This document shows positions 27,901 through 35,608 of a stretch of DNA of 64,000 bases, piece by piece. Both the position numbers and the translations under genes were made by a program. The stretch comes from Gemmatimonadota bacterium (lineage in GTDB: Bacteria > Gemmatimonadota > Gemmatimonadetes > Gemmatimonadales > Gemmatimonadaceae). A model generated the notes under the pieces. It had not been told where the DNA came from, ran no database searches, and was given only the letters and a program-made list of their open reading frames with translations. Position 1 is the stretch's first letter. The number at the start of each line of letters is the position of its first letter. Where the stretch lies: assembly GCA_020161135.1 (NCBI GenBank), contig JAIUOB010000002.1, positions 682,001 to 746,000 of the forward strand, in the 5' to 3' direction.

Positions 27901-28048
27901 GGCGGCCGGTCGCCGAATCGGTGACGGTGCCGCGGACGGCACCCCCCTGTTGCGCGTGTGCGGACTGCGGAAGGCCGCCCAGGGCGACCAGCATGATCGC
28001 GGCGGCCAGGCGCACGCGGTGCCTGCGCGAATGTTCGCGAGCACTCAT
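24992..28048 (-). CDS. SusC/RagA-family TonB-dependent outer-membrane transporter
   Basis: This is a 1018-residue protein: a signal peptide (about 1-32), a carboxypeptidase-like regulatory beta domain (GTVTDSATGRPIASAQVTI), a TonB-box region (VVATGYGSSQRATVS), a plug (NALQGRIAGVQVMQNSGEPG, DVLKDAAAAAIYGSRGSNGV) and a 22-strand barrel that ends in a hydrophobic residue before GW. The full length fits the family. AGGAG is about nine bases before the ATG. A TTGACA-N17-GATGAT promoter lies 83-111 bases upstream. It is transcribed with the SusD gene; together they would import an unidentified oligomer. Confidence 0.95.
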   Translation of the reverse strand: MSAREHSRRHRVRLAAAIMLVALGGLPQSAHAQQGGAVRGTVTDSATGRPIASAQVTIPGSTRGTVTNESGTYQLTGVPAGAVSLRVQRIGYAAATRAVTVTSGGTVTADVALAPVATVLTTVVATGYGSSQRATVSAAIASVDSTAFARLPVTSIDNALQGRIAGVQVMQNSGEPGTGVSVRVRGPASLNAGNQPLYVIDGVPMLQGTFEQITSTSGQRMTPISGLNPDDIASIDVLKDAAAAAIYGSRGSNGVVLITTKRGAGGNKFRFNINSSLSSQSVEKTLDLLNATQYVTLMNEGRANQGQAPLFAAGTDSINTDWQGAVFRNAPMSDVQLSVSGGSDRLRMFLSGANVSQTGIVIGSRYQRQTMRLNMDAQATSKLSLMGSVGLTRESNDRVPGDLNVDGIVTNAMSLQPFSPVRGTSFGYGGNAQNLLYSNPVAFAAYSSLNARTLRALGNIEARLQATDRLTLTGRAGADVYGVDELRWRSPKVDRATSASVGGEGANGRTSATRYVTEAFGNYDLVRNERQQLALTAGTSLERNKSDFNYVAGNGFPTGFERYVRNAAAVSTFDGGATENTLVSYFARANWSMRDKYLLSASFRTDGSSRFGSANQYGQFLAASGAWTVSDEAYMSGLAKYATLKLRASYGTTGNQGISDFASRTLATSQAYSGTTGLANSQLGNPNLKWELTKETDLGADVGFFDGRVNLIVDWYDRATSNLLVQRPVPATSGYTSVWDNVGAISNRGFDLNLQTVNVRAGGAGGFEWKSDLNVTFNKNEVTELYDGLPITATVSGRVTSVAAVGQPLGTFFVYQFLRVDPANGNALYRKADGTETAAPVAADLTFAGNPQPKYFGGLTNTVTWRNFDLKGFLQFSQGGKVLNLARIFMDDGGNSRDNKYASVLKRWQKPGDITDQPRMGSTGGARFLSSRFVEDGSFARLQEVTLGYRLPSVLARSMRADNARLYVSGRNLVTWSKYMGYNPDVNSNGANANTVMGVDYYAYPLARIVTFGVSAGW

Positions 28049-28130
28049 CCAGACTTTCTCCTAATGGGAAAATGCGGTCGCGTGGCGAGAGAGGGGAGAG
28101 CGCGACCGCGGCGGGATCCTGCGGGCGCTC

Positions 28131-28159
28131 ATCATCCGACGCAGTTGTGACAGTGTCAA
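28131..28159 (-). promoter_or_regulatory. Promoter of the SusC/SusD operon
   Basis: On the minus strand, TTGACA (28159-28154), a 17-base spacer and GATGAT (28136-28131). The predicted leader is about 75 bases. Confidence 0.55.
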
Positions 28160-28300
28160 GCAGATCTCCACCGAACGGGGCCGAGCGGTTGCACCTGCAC
28201 GCCTCAGGTGCTGAGCCGTCACGGCGCATCGGCAACCCGGAGGCGTCTTGCCGCGTTCGCCGTCGGTCTGGATGTCCTGTCCCCCTCGCTCTCCTCTCGC

Positions 28301-29728
28301 ATGCTGCGTTCCCGCCCCACGTCTATCGCACTCGTCCTCCTCGCGCTCTCCGCAGCGCGTCCGACCCTCGCGCAAGGCGGTCCGCCGGGACGCCCCCCGA
28401 CGGGCGGTGTCGGTGGCGTTCCCGCCGGCGTTCCCGGCGGCGCGCCCCGCCTCGCTGCCCCCGACTCGGCGACGCTGCAGTCGCAGGCCATCCGCGTCTT
28501 CCTCGACTGTCAGGGACGCATTCGCGGCTGCGACCGCGACTTCATCGTCACCGACGTCAACTTCGTGAACTGGATGCGTGACCGCTTCGACGCCGACGTG
28601 CAGATCCTGGTGTCCGGGCTGCAGAACGGCGGCGGCGGCACGGAGAACACGATCACCTTCATCGGCCGTCGGCGGTTCGAAGGCATGGCCGACACGCTGG
28701 TCCTCAACACGCTCCCCAACGATCCCGACGATCGCATCCGCCGCGAGCTGGCCCGCACGTTCAAGCTCGGGCTCGCGCGGTACGTCGCGAAGTCGCCCAT
28801 CGCCACACGCCTCCAGATGGCGTACCTCGCGCCCTTCGGACAGCAGGCGGCGCAGCCGTCGGCGGCGTCCCTGAAGGACAAGTGGAACCTCTGGACGTAC
28901 ACCACCAACTTCAACGCCTTCATCCGCGCCGAAGAGCAGCAGTCGTCCTTCAACGGGTCGCTGGCGCTCTCGGCCAACCGAGCCACGGAGAAGTGGAAGC
29001 TCAACGTGTCGGTGAGCTCCAATCTCAACGAACAGCGCTTCGAGATCCCGGCCACGGCGTCGCGCCCCGCGTTCACCGTGCGCAACGAGCAGCGCACGTA
29101 CAATGCGAACGCGCTCGTGGTACGCTCGCTCAACACGCATTGGTCGGCGGGACTCAAGCTCGGCGCGGGCTACTCGGACTTCCTCAACCAGGACCTCGCG
29201 CTGCGTGCGCAGCCCGCCATCGAGTACAACGTGTTCCCGTGGACGGAGCAGACGCGACGCCAGCTCACGTTCCTGTACAACGTCGGCCCCAACTACTACG
29301 ACTACCAGCGGACCACGGTGTTCGACCGCGACTCGGAGACGCGCTTCAGCCAGCAGGCCACCGCGTCGTACGTGGCGCGCCAGTCCTGGGGCTCGAGCAA
29401 CGTCTCGCTCGATTGGCTCAACTACCTGCACGACTTCGACCGCCACGCGCTGACACTCAGTGGCAACGTCGACCTGCGGCTCGGGCGCGGCTTCTCGCTC
29501 AACGTGGGCGGCTCGGCGGCCCGGGTGAACGACCAGATCTACCTCCCGCGTGCCGGCAACACCGAGGAGGAGATCCTGCTGCAGCGCCAGGCACTCCAGA
29601 CCGGCTTCCGCATCACGACGAATATCGGCATCCGGTACACGTTCGGCTCCATCTACAACACGATCGTGAACCAGCGCTTCAGCAGCCTGGGCGCGAGTGG
29701 CGGCCGCTTCGCGTTCTTCCTGTTCTGA
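28301..29728 (+). CDS. Conserved outer-membrane beta-barrel protein
   Basis: This is a 475-residue exported protein. The signal peptide ends near TLAQG, and a Gly/Pro-rich stretch follows (about 25-48). The next ~100 residues contain two cysteines (DCQGRIRGC) and DVNFVNWMRDRFDADVQILV, resembling a small soluble domain. The C-terminal 300 residues alternate as antiparallel strands (NGSLALSANRATEKWKLNVS, HALTLSGNVDLRLGRGFSLN) and end in Phe (FAFFLF), a typical BAM-recognition C-terminus. It is divergent from the SusC gene. No function is assigned. Confidence 0.78.
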   Translation: MLRSRPTSIALVLLALSAARPTLAQGGPPGRPPTGGVGGVPAGVPGGAPRLAAPDSATLQSQAIRVFLDCQGRIRGCDRDFIVTDVNFVNWMRDRFDADVQILVSGLQNGGGGTENTITFIGRRRFEGMADTLVLNTLPNDPDDRIRRELARTFKLGLARYVAKSPIATRLQMAYLAPFGQQAAQPSAASLKDKWNLWTYTTNFNAFIRAEEQQSSFNGSLALSANRATEKWKLNVSVSSNLNEQRFEIPATASRPAFTVRNEQRTYNANALVVRSLNTHWSAGLKLGAGYSDFLNQDLALRAQPAIEYNVFPWTEQTRRQLTFLYNVGPNYYDYQRTTVFDRDSETRFSQQATASYVARQSWGSSNVSLDWLNYLHDFDRHALTLSGNVDLRLGRGFSLNVGGSAARVNDQIYLPRAGNTEEEILLQRQALQTGFRITTNIGIRYTFGSIYNTIVNQRFSSLGASGGRFAFFLF

Positions 29729-29754
29729 CGCTGCCTCGCGACGAACCTGAGGCC

Positions 29755-29798
29755 GGCCCCGCACCGCGAATGCTCGAGCACGCTCGCGGCGCGGGGCC
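29755..29798 (+). terminator. Possible terminator hairpin
   Basis: GGCCCCGC (29755-29762) pairs with GCGGGGCC (29791-29798) across an imperfect inner stem, 27 bases after the barrel gene. There is no T-tract. Confidence 0.35.
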
Positions 29799-29897
29799 CG
29801 GCGGCGCAACGTCCCACCGCCGGGCCCGACGGCGCGCCCCCTGAAGCGCGCCGTCGCAGTCACCACACCGGGCGGGACCTCTCGCGCAGGAGCACCC

Positions 29898-30755
29898 ATG
29901 GCAGGCACACGCCGTCGCACCACCACGAAGCGCACCACCACGCGCGTGACGACGCGGGCGACGAAGCAGGCATCGAAGCAGGCGACAAAACGGTCGGGCG
30001 CCCGCACCGGAGCGGCAGCGGACGACGATCTCGCCCTGCTTCCCCCCACCGAGGCCGCACGCGCGCGCACGTCGGAGCAGCACGTCTACGGCAAGAAGAT
30101 CAAGTGCGTGACCGACACGCGCGGCTTCGCGACGCCGGGCAACGACGCGCGCGTCCGCATCGTCGTCGATGCGTCAGAGGGCTTCATCCCGCTGTGGGCG
30201 AAGAACTGCACGCTCCGCTGGCGCTTCCAGGAGCAGTCCATCCGGCGCTTCCGCAACCCGGAGCAGGCCAAGGCGCGCGTGCGCACACTCCTGGGCAAGG
30301 CGCTGCTGGCGTGGGGCGACGCGGTGCCCATCAAGTTCGCCGAGCGCAGGGATGCGTGGGACTTCGAGGTGGCGGTGCGCAACGCCGATGACTGCGACAT
30401 CAGCGGCTGCACGCTCGCGAGTGCGTTCTTTCCCGACTCCGGGCGTCACGAGCTCACCATCTATCCCATGATGCTCGGGCAGAGCGAGAAGGAGCAGGTG
30501 GAGACGCTCGCGCACGAGTTCGGGCACGTGTTCGGCCTGCGCCACTTCTTCGCGAAGATCAGCGAACGCGAGTGGGCCAGCGAGATCTTCGGCACGCACA
30601 AGCCGTTCAGCATCATGAACTACGGCGCCAAGAGCCTCATGACCGACGCCGACCGCAACGACCTGCGCACGTTGTACCAGAAGGTGTGGTCGGGGCAGCT
30701 CACCGCCATCAACGGCACGCGCATCAAGCTGGTGAAGCCGGCGCACTACGACTGA
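29898..30755 (+). CDS. Metzincin-type zinc metalloprotease with basic N-terminal tail
   Basis: This is a 285-residue protein. The zinc motif HEFGHVFGLRHF (about residues 210-221) and a downstream Met-turn-like SIMNYG fit the matrixin/metzincin clan. The N-terminal ~36 residues are Lys/Arg/Thr repeats (RRRTTTKRTTTRVTTRATK...), unlike any export signal, and no hydrophobic segment follows. A four-cysteine region (KIKCVTD, NCTLRW, DDCDISGC) lies before the active site. So the protein may act in the cytoplasm, on nucleic acid, or be delivered by a non-Sec route. AGGAG precedes the ATG by five bases. Confidence 0.8.
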   Translation: MAGTRRRTTTKRTTTRVTTRATKQASKQATKRSGARTGAAADDDLALLPPTEAARARTSEQHVYGKKIKCVTDTRGFATPGNDARVRIVVDASEGFIPLWAKNCTLRWRFQEQSIRRFRNPEQAKARVRTLLGKALLAWGDAVPIKFAERRDAWDFEVAVRNADDCDISGCTLASAFFPDSGRHELTIYPMMLGQSEKEQVETLAHEFGHVFGLRHFFAKISEREWASEIFGTHKPFSIMNYGAKSLMTDADRNDLRTLYQKVWSGQLTAINGTRIKLVKPAHYD

Positions 30756-30774
30756 GTGCGCCGGGTGGTGCGGG

Positions 30775-31335
30775 TCAGGGCACCCAGCGCGTGAGCTCGC
30801 GGGCCGGCGTGCGCGGCTTGGCGTCGGGCACCACCGCGGGGGTGCCCACAGTGAGCACGGCGACGATGCGCTCGGCGTCGGACACGCCCACCGCCGCGCG
30901 CGCGGCCGGGTCGCCCATGATCGCACCGGTGCGGATGTGCGTACCGAGCCCGAGGGCCGTGGCCGCGAGGCAGACGTTCTGCACCGCCATGAACGTGGCG
31001 GCGTAGTCTTCCTCGCGGATCTCCGGATTCTCGTGCTGCGTCATGGCCACCACCAGCATGCACGGCCACGCGCGATGGTCGTCGCTGGTGGCCTGCCGGA
31101 TTTGCGCGGCCTGTGCCTCATCGGTGGCCTTCTTCGCCTTGCGGTGCCCCAGCGCCAGGCCGTACGCGGCACGCGCCTCGGGGCCGAGCACATAGAAGCG
31201 CCAGGGATTGGTGAGGCGATGATTCGGCGCGAGCACGGCGGCATCGAGCATCTGCTCGAGTTCGTCGCGCGTGGGCGTGCGGTCGGTGAACTGACGGACG
31301 GAACGGCGGGCGGCGAGGGCGTCGAAGAGTGTCAT
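30775..31335 (-). CDS. Nitroreductase-family FMN protein
   Basis: This is a 186-residue protein of the nitroreductase fold. ARRSVRQFTDRTPTRDELEQML is the usual FMN-phosphate-binding start, NHRLTNPWRF follows, and ALGLGTHIRTGA is the glycine-rich flavin segment. Family enzymes reduce nitro groups, quinones or flavins with NAD(P)H in the cytoplasm; the substrate cannot be stated. A TATAGT box lies six bases before the ATG and overlaps the stop codon of the upstream acetyltransferase gene, so the gene may have its own leaderless transcript. Confidence 0.9.
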   Translation of the reverse strand: MTLFDALAARRSVRQFTDRTPTRDELEQMLDAAVLAPNHRLTNPWRFYVLGPEARAAYGLALGHRKAKKATDEAQAAQIRQATSDDHRAWPCMLVVAMTQHENPEIREEDYAATFMAVQNVCLAATALGLGTHIRTGAIMGDPAARAAVGVSDAERIVAVLTVGTPAVVPDAKPRTPARELTRWVP

Positions 31336-31341
31336 GCGCGC

Positions 31342-31347
31342 ACTATA
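31342..31347 (-). promoter_or_regulatory. -10 box of the nitroreductase gene
   Basis: TATAGT is six bases before the ATG at 31335. The -35 region is weak. It overlaps the TAG stop of the GNAT gene. Confidence 0.4.
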
Positions 31348-31918
31348 GCAGCTTCACCGTGAAACAGAACTTCCGCCCGATCGACAGCTCCGACCGCGAG
31401 ATGGTCTTGTAGCGCGCGATCTTCTCGGGATAGTGGAGGATCGTGCTCTCCACGAAGCCCATGCGCAGGAACAGCGGCTCGGCCAGCGAGATCGCGAACA
31501 GCTCGGGGTAGCCCCGCTCCTTCGCAAGCTGCAGCGCCGCGGTGATGAGCCGTTGCCCGATGCCGCGCCCCTGCGCCTCGGGCGCGACGGCGAGCGAGAC
31601 CAGCTCCACCAGGCTCGGCGAGTACTCGTCGAGCGCCACCTGTCCCAGGATGGTGCCGTTGCCGTCGCGGATGACCTGGTAGTCCTGCAGGTGCGCGGTC
31701 ACGAAGGCCTCGCTGCGGTGCAGCGTCAGGCCGTCGGGCGCATACAGGTTGTTGAGCGTGACGATCGCCGGGATGTCCGCTTCCTCGGCGTGGTGCACGA
31801 ACAGGTCGCCCACCGCGATGGGCGGCGGCGCGTGGTAGATGTCGGCGGGTGGTTCGAAGTCGGGCGCGAGGTTCAGCACCGCGGCGTCCGTCGCGGCAGC
31901 GGCCGTGGCGGCGCTCAC
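31343..31918 (-). CDS. GNAT-family N-acetyltransferase
   Basis: This is a 191-residue protein. The acetyl-CoA-binding motif VAPEAQGRGIGQRLI follows the beta-strand LVELVSLAV, and a C-terminal FLRMGFVEST segment is typical. The pattern (YQVIRDGNGTILGQVAL, ELFAISLAEPLFLRMGF) recalls N-acetylglutamate synthase-like members. The GTG start at 31918 overlaps the stop of the DUF411 gene by four bases (GTGA), so translation is coupled; the frame is open farther upstream but runs antisense-phase to DUF411. The acceptor substrate is not known. Confidence 0.85.
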   Translation of the reverse strand: MSAATAAAATDAAVLNLAPDFEPPADIYHAPPPIAVGDLFVHHAEEADIPAIVTLNNLYAPDGLTLHRSEAFVTAHLQDYQVIRDGNGTILGQVALDEYSPSLVELVSLAVAPEAQGRGIGQRLITAALQLAKERGYPELFAISLAEPLFLRMGFVESTILHYPEKIARYKTISRSELSIGRKFCFTVKLL

Positions 31919-32424
31919 CGCTTGGCGTACACGCGCGTACGGCCGTCCTTCTCGATCGCGAGCACGTCGTAGGCATCCTTGCGCGTGCCCACCTCCATGC
32001 CCGGCGAGCCGATGGGCATGCCCGGTACGGCGAGGCCGCGCGTCGTGCCCTTCTCGTTCAGCAGCTTGATGATGAGATCGGCCGGCACATGTCCTTCCAC
32101 CACCAGCGTGCCGACGCGCGCCGTGTGACAGCTCGCCAGCGCGGCCGGGATGCCGAAGTTCTTCTTCACGCTGTCCATGTCGGCTGTGTCGTGCGACTCG
32201 ACCGTGAAGCCGGCCTTCTGCACGTGCGCGACCCACTCCTTGCAGCACCCGCAGCCCGGATCCTTGTAGACGACCATCTTGGGGAGCGGCGCGGATGCCG
32301 CGAACGCCGCGACCGGGCGTCCCAGAACGAGGGCGCCGGCAGCACCGGCGAGGGCGGCCAGCACGGCCCGCCGCGACCGTGGGGTCGCAGCGCCGGCGCC
32401 GTCGAAGGAAGGGTGGCTCGACAT
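31915..32424 (-). CDS. DUF411 metal-binding protein
   Basis: This is a 169-residue exported protein. A twin-arginine-like n-region ([21 protein letters not shown]) leads to the DUF411 domain: [19 protein letters not shown] with the CxCC cluster, then [10 protein letters not shown] and the [14 protein letters not shown]et-rich motif. DUF411 proteins are often found with copper-resistance genes and are thought to bind copper. A TATAAT box lies six bases before the ATG. The downstream acetyltransferase is coupled to it. Confidence 0.9.
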   Translation of the reverse strand: MSSHPSFDGAGAATPRSRRAVLAALAGAAGALVLGRPVAAFAASAPLPKMVVYKDPGCGCCKEWVAHVQKAGFTVESHDTADMDSVKKNFGIPAALASCHTARVGTLVVEGHVPADLIIKLLNEKGTTRGLAVPGMPIGSPGMEVGTRKDAYDVLAIEKDGRTRVYAKR

Positions 32425-32430
32425 GCGCTC

Positions 32431-32436
32431 ATTATA
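32431..32436 (-). promoter_or_regulatory. -10 box of the DUF411 gene
   Basis: A consensus TATAAT is six bases before the ATG at 32424, so the transcript would start at or next to the start codon. The -35 region is poor. Confidence 0.5.
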
Positions 32437-32681
32437 GTGCCGCCACGCCACGAATGTGCCCGCCGCACGCGGCGCGGCGACCCCATTCCGGACGGCGAAG
32501 TCCGCGTTCGCGCGGCGGCATGGGCTGTCACGCAGGGTCAAGCCGTTGCCCACCATGGCCGATAACTGGGGAGGAGCGCGGACAGGGCCCGGCCCGTCCG
32601 CCCCCCCGCAATGCGCTCGTGTTCTGCGTCGACGATGGCGCTGGCCAGCCGGTTGTCCGCTCCTTGTCGCACCCCAGAGCC

Positions 32682-34490
32682 ATGTCCACCGAGACCGTCC
32701 TCGGCCGCAGCCGCATTGCGGCCGACCGCCTGCTTGGCGTTGTCCTCCTCGCGCACCTGCCCGTCGCCGTGCTCGTCGGCTGGCACTACCACGCCCTGCT
32801 GCTCGCCGTGGCCGGCGCGCTGCCGCTCTCCCTCGCCCCGTTTGTCGCGTCGCGGCGCGCGGCGGGCGCCGCCGGCACCCGGCACCTCGTGGGCGCGGCG
32901 TTCATGGGCTACTCGGCGCTCTTCATCCAGTTGTCGCACGGCCTGGTGGAGATGCACTTCCACGTCTTCGCGTCGCTGGCGTTCCTGCTGGTCTATCGCG
33001 ACTGGCGTGTGCCGCTCTCGGCGGCAGCGCTCATCGCCGTGCATCACGTGGGCTTCCACCTGCTGCAGGCGGCCGGCACCGGCGTGCACCTGCTCAACCA
33101 CGGCGGTGGGCTCCCCATGGTGGTCGTGCACGCGCTCTTCGTCGTCTTCGAGACGGCGGTGCTGGTGTTCCTGAGTCGTCAGCTCGCCGACGAAGCGCAC
33201 GCCACCCAGTCGGTGTTCGAGTCGCTGCACGAAGTCGGTGTGGGACGACTCGATGTCGTGCCAGCCGGTGATGGCGTGGCGGCGGCAGTGCGCGAGGTGA
33301 TCTCCGCCGTGCAGGCCCTCGACGCACAGGCCACCGAGCTGGGCGCGGCCATCGCCGAGCGGCGCGCCATGCGGACGTCGGGTACGGTCGCGGCGCTGCA
33401 GGGGACGTTCGCGGCGGTCGCGTCGCGCATTGCCGAAGCGGGGGCGCTGGTGGAGTCGTTGCGCGCCCAGCAGGAGGCGGCGCACGCGGTCACGACGCAG
33501 TTCCTGGCGTCGCTGTCGCCGGTGGTGGGTGCGATGCGGGCGGGCGATCTCACGCGCGTCGTGGGGAGCGGATTCAGCGCCGAGTACGACCAGACCGCCG
33601 CCGACATGAACGACGCGCTCAGCGACCTGCGCTCGGCCATCGGGGCGCTGCGCGAGACGGCGCAGCAGGTCGACGGCACGTCGCAGGAGATCGCCGAAGG
33701 CGCGGCGGCGCTGGCCAACGTCACCGCCGAACAGGCGGAGACGCTGACCGTGGTGAGCACGCGACTCGACGAGCTGGTGTCGTTGGGCGCGGACACGGCG
33801 GCCAATGCGCGCACGGCGCGTGAGACCACCGAGGGAGCGCGCCGCGCCGCCGAGGCGGGCGTGGCGGGCGTGGAGCGACTCATCGCGGCCATGGACAGCA
33901 CGCGCGACGCGGCCCGGGAGACGGCCAAGATCGTGCGCACGATCGACGAGATCGCGTTCCAGACCAACCTGCTCGCGCTCAATGCGAGCGTGGAGGCGGC
34001 GCGTGCCGGCGACGCGGGGCGCGGCTTCGCGGTCGTGGCGGACGAGGTGCGCGCGCTCGCGATGCGCTGTGCCGAGGCGGCACGCACGACGGCGCAGCTC
34101 ATCGAGGAGGCGGTGCACCGCGTGGAAGGCGGTGTGGCGATCAGCGGCGACGTGGGTGTGCAGTTGCGCGAGGTGTCGACGCAGATCGGGTCGGTGGACG
34201 TGGTGATGGGCGAGATCGGCACGGCGGCGGAGGCGCAGCGCGAGGGGCTGTCGAGCATCCGGGCGGCGGCGCAGTCGCTCACCGCCACGGTGCACACGGC
34301 GGCGGAGAACGCCGAGGAGACGGCAGCGGCGGCGCGGGCGCTGCAGGCGCAGGCGGCAGCCCAGCGGGAACAGAGCGAGCGCTTTCGGACCGCGGAGGGC
34401 GCGGAGGTGAGGAACGACCACCGTCGCCACGCGGAGGCGCGGAGCGCCGAGGCGCGGAGCGCGGAGGGGCGGCGGCGGCGAGCGGCGTAG
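32682..34490 (+). CDS. Methyl-accepting chemotaxis protein with membrane-embedded sensor
   Basis: This is a 602-residue chemoreceptor. The first ~190 residues hold about six membrane helices and no periplasmic ligand domain. Histidines cluster in them ([30 protein letters not shown]), so a bound metal or heme is possible. The cytoplasmic part has a linker coiled coil, then the signalling tip [21 protein letters not shown] and [11 protein letters not shown]. The C-terminus is a short Ala/Glu/Arg repeat ([13 protein letters not shown]) from 9-base repeats. No CheW/CheA genes are nearby. The ATG at 32682 sits just before the first helix. Confidence 0.9.
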   Translation: MSTETVLGRSRIAADRLLGVVLLAHLPVAVLVGWHYHALLLAVAGALPLSLAPFVASRRAAGAAGTRHLVGAAFMGYSALFIQLSHGLVEMHFHVFASLAFLLVYRDWRVPLSAAALIAVHHVGFHLLQAAGTGVHLLNHGGGLPMVVVHALFVVFETAVLVFLSRQLADEAHATQSVFESLHEVGVGRLDVVPAGDGVAAAVREVISAVQALDAQATELGAAIAERRAMRTSGTVAALQGTFAAVASRIAEAGALVESLRAQQEAAHAVTTQFLASLSPVVGAMRAGDLTRVVGSGFSAEYDQTAADMNDALSDLRSAIGALRETAQQVDGTSQEIAEGAAALANVTAEQAETLTVVSTRLDELVSLGADTAANARTARETTEGARRAAEAGVAGVERLIAAMDSTRDAARETAKIVRTIDEIAFQTNLLALNASVEAARAGDAGRGFAVVADEVRALAMRCAEAARTTAQLIEEAVHRVEGGVAISGDVGVQLREVSTQIGSVDVVMGEIGTAAEAQREGLSSIRAAAQSLTATVHTAAENAEETAAAARALQAQAAAQREQSERFRTAEGAEVRNDHRRHAEARSAEARSAEGRRRRAA

Positions 34491-34563
34491 GGGGCGGAGG
34501 TAGGGTGGAGGCCGCGTTTGGGGGAACTGACCTGAGGCGCCGCCTCATCTGTCTCCGCGCCTC

Positions 34564-34593
34564 TTGACGGCGGTCGACGGGGGGGGGTACGAT
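34564..34593 (+). promoter_or_regulatory. Promoter of the peptide cassette
   Basis: TTGACG (34564-34569), an 18-base spacer that is mostly G, and TACGAT (34588-34593). The predicted untranslated leader is about 118 bases, long enough to hold a regulatory structure. Confidence 0.5.
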
Positions 34594-34717
34594 GGCGTCA
34601 CGACGACCAATGTCGGTCACGGAACTTGCGCTCATGGCAATGCTGGTGATCCGACGAGCTGGGTGTCGAAAGTGCTGTGGAGCAAGTTAGGTGAAAATCA
34701 GTCACGAGGAGGATTCA

Positions 34718-34981
34718 ATGCAGCAGCAGTACAGCCGATCGTTGCGTGAGATGAGCCGATCGATGGCGAAGCACTGGCGGACTGCGGTCCAGACGGTCGT
34801 GATGGCGGGAGCCCTTGGCGCTCTTGCCGTCCCTCAGAGGACGGCCGCGGCGGTCGAGGACGAAGTACCGGGCGGAGGCTGCTGGACGGGTACCTACTTC
34901 TGCGGCTATTACCACTTCTGTGTGAAGTGGACCAACGGCGTGTGCACTGAGATGGACTACCGGAACATCAAGAAGGACTAG
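34718..34981 (+). CDS. Secreted four-cysteine peptide
   Basis: This is an 87-residue precursor. The start at 34718 is fixed by GAGGAGG five bases upstream; an in-frame GTG at 34691 lacks one. Residues 1-45 form a long basic signal (AVQTVVMAGALGALAVPQRTAAA). The predicted mature part is about 40 residues with Cys55, Cys62, Cys68 and Cys76 in the pattern C-x6-C-x5-C-x7-C, rich in Gly, Tyr and Trp, with a basic KKD end. It has no family I recognise, but size and context recall the NVEALA peptides of Bacteroides, which also sit by six-bladed propellers. It is the first gene of a three-gene cassette. Confidence 0.72.
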   Translation: MQQQYSRSLREMSRSMAKHWRTAVQTVVMAGALGALAVPQRTAAAVEDEVPGGGCWTGTYFCGYYHFCVKWTNGVCTEMDYRNIKKD

Positions 34982-35080
34982 CGCTCTCGGCAGACCTTGT
35001 GCGCGTCTGGAATGAAGGACGGGCGCGCACAAGGATCGACCTCGCCGCTTTCTGCAAACCTTGCCTCTGTGTTCGCCCGG

Positions 35081-35551
35081 ATGAGCAGGCACCGAACCGC
35101 CGCGATCTTCGCCTTCGCGTTCCTGGCTGTGCTCGCTTTCCGTCGTGGCTCGGTATCGCCCCTCGCAACGGCGGGCGGGCACTTGGTTTCGACCTATCTG
35201 AGCTGGCGCGTGCTGGGCGCGGCTCCCGCGGATCCAGTCAAACTGGTCGTCGTTGAGCCGTCGGAGTGCAGCCAGCTGCTCGAGAATCTCGCAAGCCTCG
35301 AGCGTCAACGAAATCGGGGCGGGCCAAAGGTGCTTGTGGTTGCTATGGCTCCGGCAGACTCGCTGCGTGTACTTGAGCGTTACCTGCGCCGCGAAGCCAT
35401 CTCGCTACCAGTCACAACGGTGAGTGATCGCCTCGCACGTGCGTTGCTCGCAACGGTGAGTAGCGCACGCACGCCGAGCGTCATTCATCGACGAGGTGTG
35501 CTCACAAGTACGCGCGAGACCCTGCGAACGACCTACGAACTACGTCCCTAG
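35081..35551 (+). CDS. Membrane-anchored thioredoxin-fold-like protein with one cysteine
   Basis: This is a 156-residue protein. An N-terminal helix (TAAIFAFAFLAVLAF) anchors it. The rest follows a thioredoxin-like order: a strand KLVVVEPSECSQLLENL with a lone Cys63 at the redox position, a strand KVLVVAM, and TPSVIHRRG with Thr131-Pro132 at the cis-Pro loop position. The match is by pattern only. There is no second cysteine for a CxxC. Codon use is much richer in A/T-ending codons than in neighbouring genes. The ATG at 35081 sets the anchor at the N-terminus. It lies 99 bases after the peptide gene. Confidence 0.65.
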   Translation: MSRHRTAAIFAFAFLAVLAFRRGSVSPLATAGGHLVSTYLSWRVLGAAPADPVKLVVVEPSECSQLLENLASLERQRNRGGPKVLVVAMAPADSLRVLERYLRREAISLPVTTVSDRLARALLATVSSARTPSVIHRRGVLTSTRETLRTTYELRP

Positions 35552-35608
35552 TCTCTCCCGGCCTGATGTCAGCGGCTGCACGCTGTGTTTGCTCTCAATA
35601 GGCGGATC

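Noticed and set aside
34431..34480. Tandem 9-base GC repeats as a regulatory array
   Set aside because: They lie inside the chemoreceptor reading frame and code for its Ala/Glu/Arg tail.
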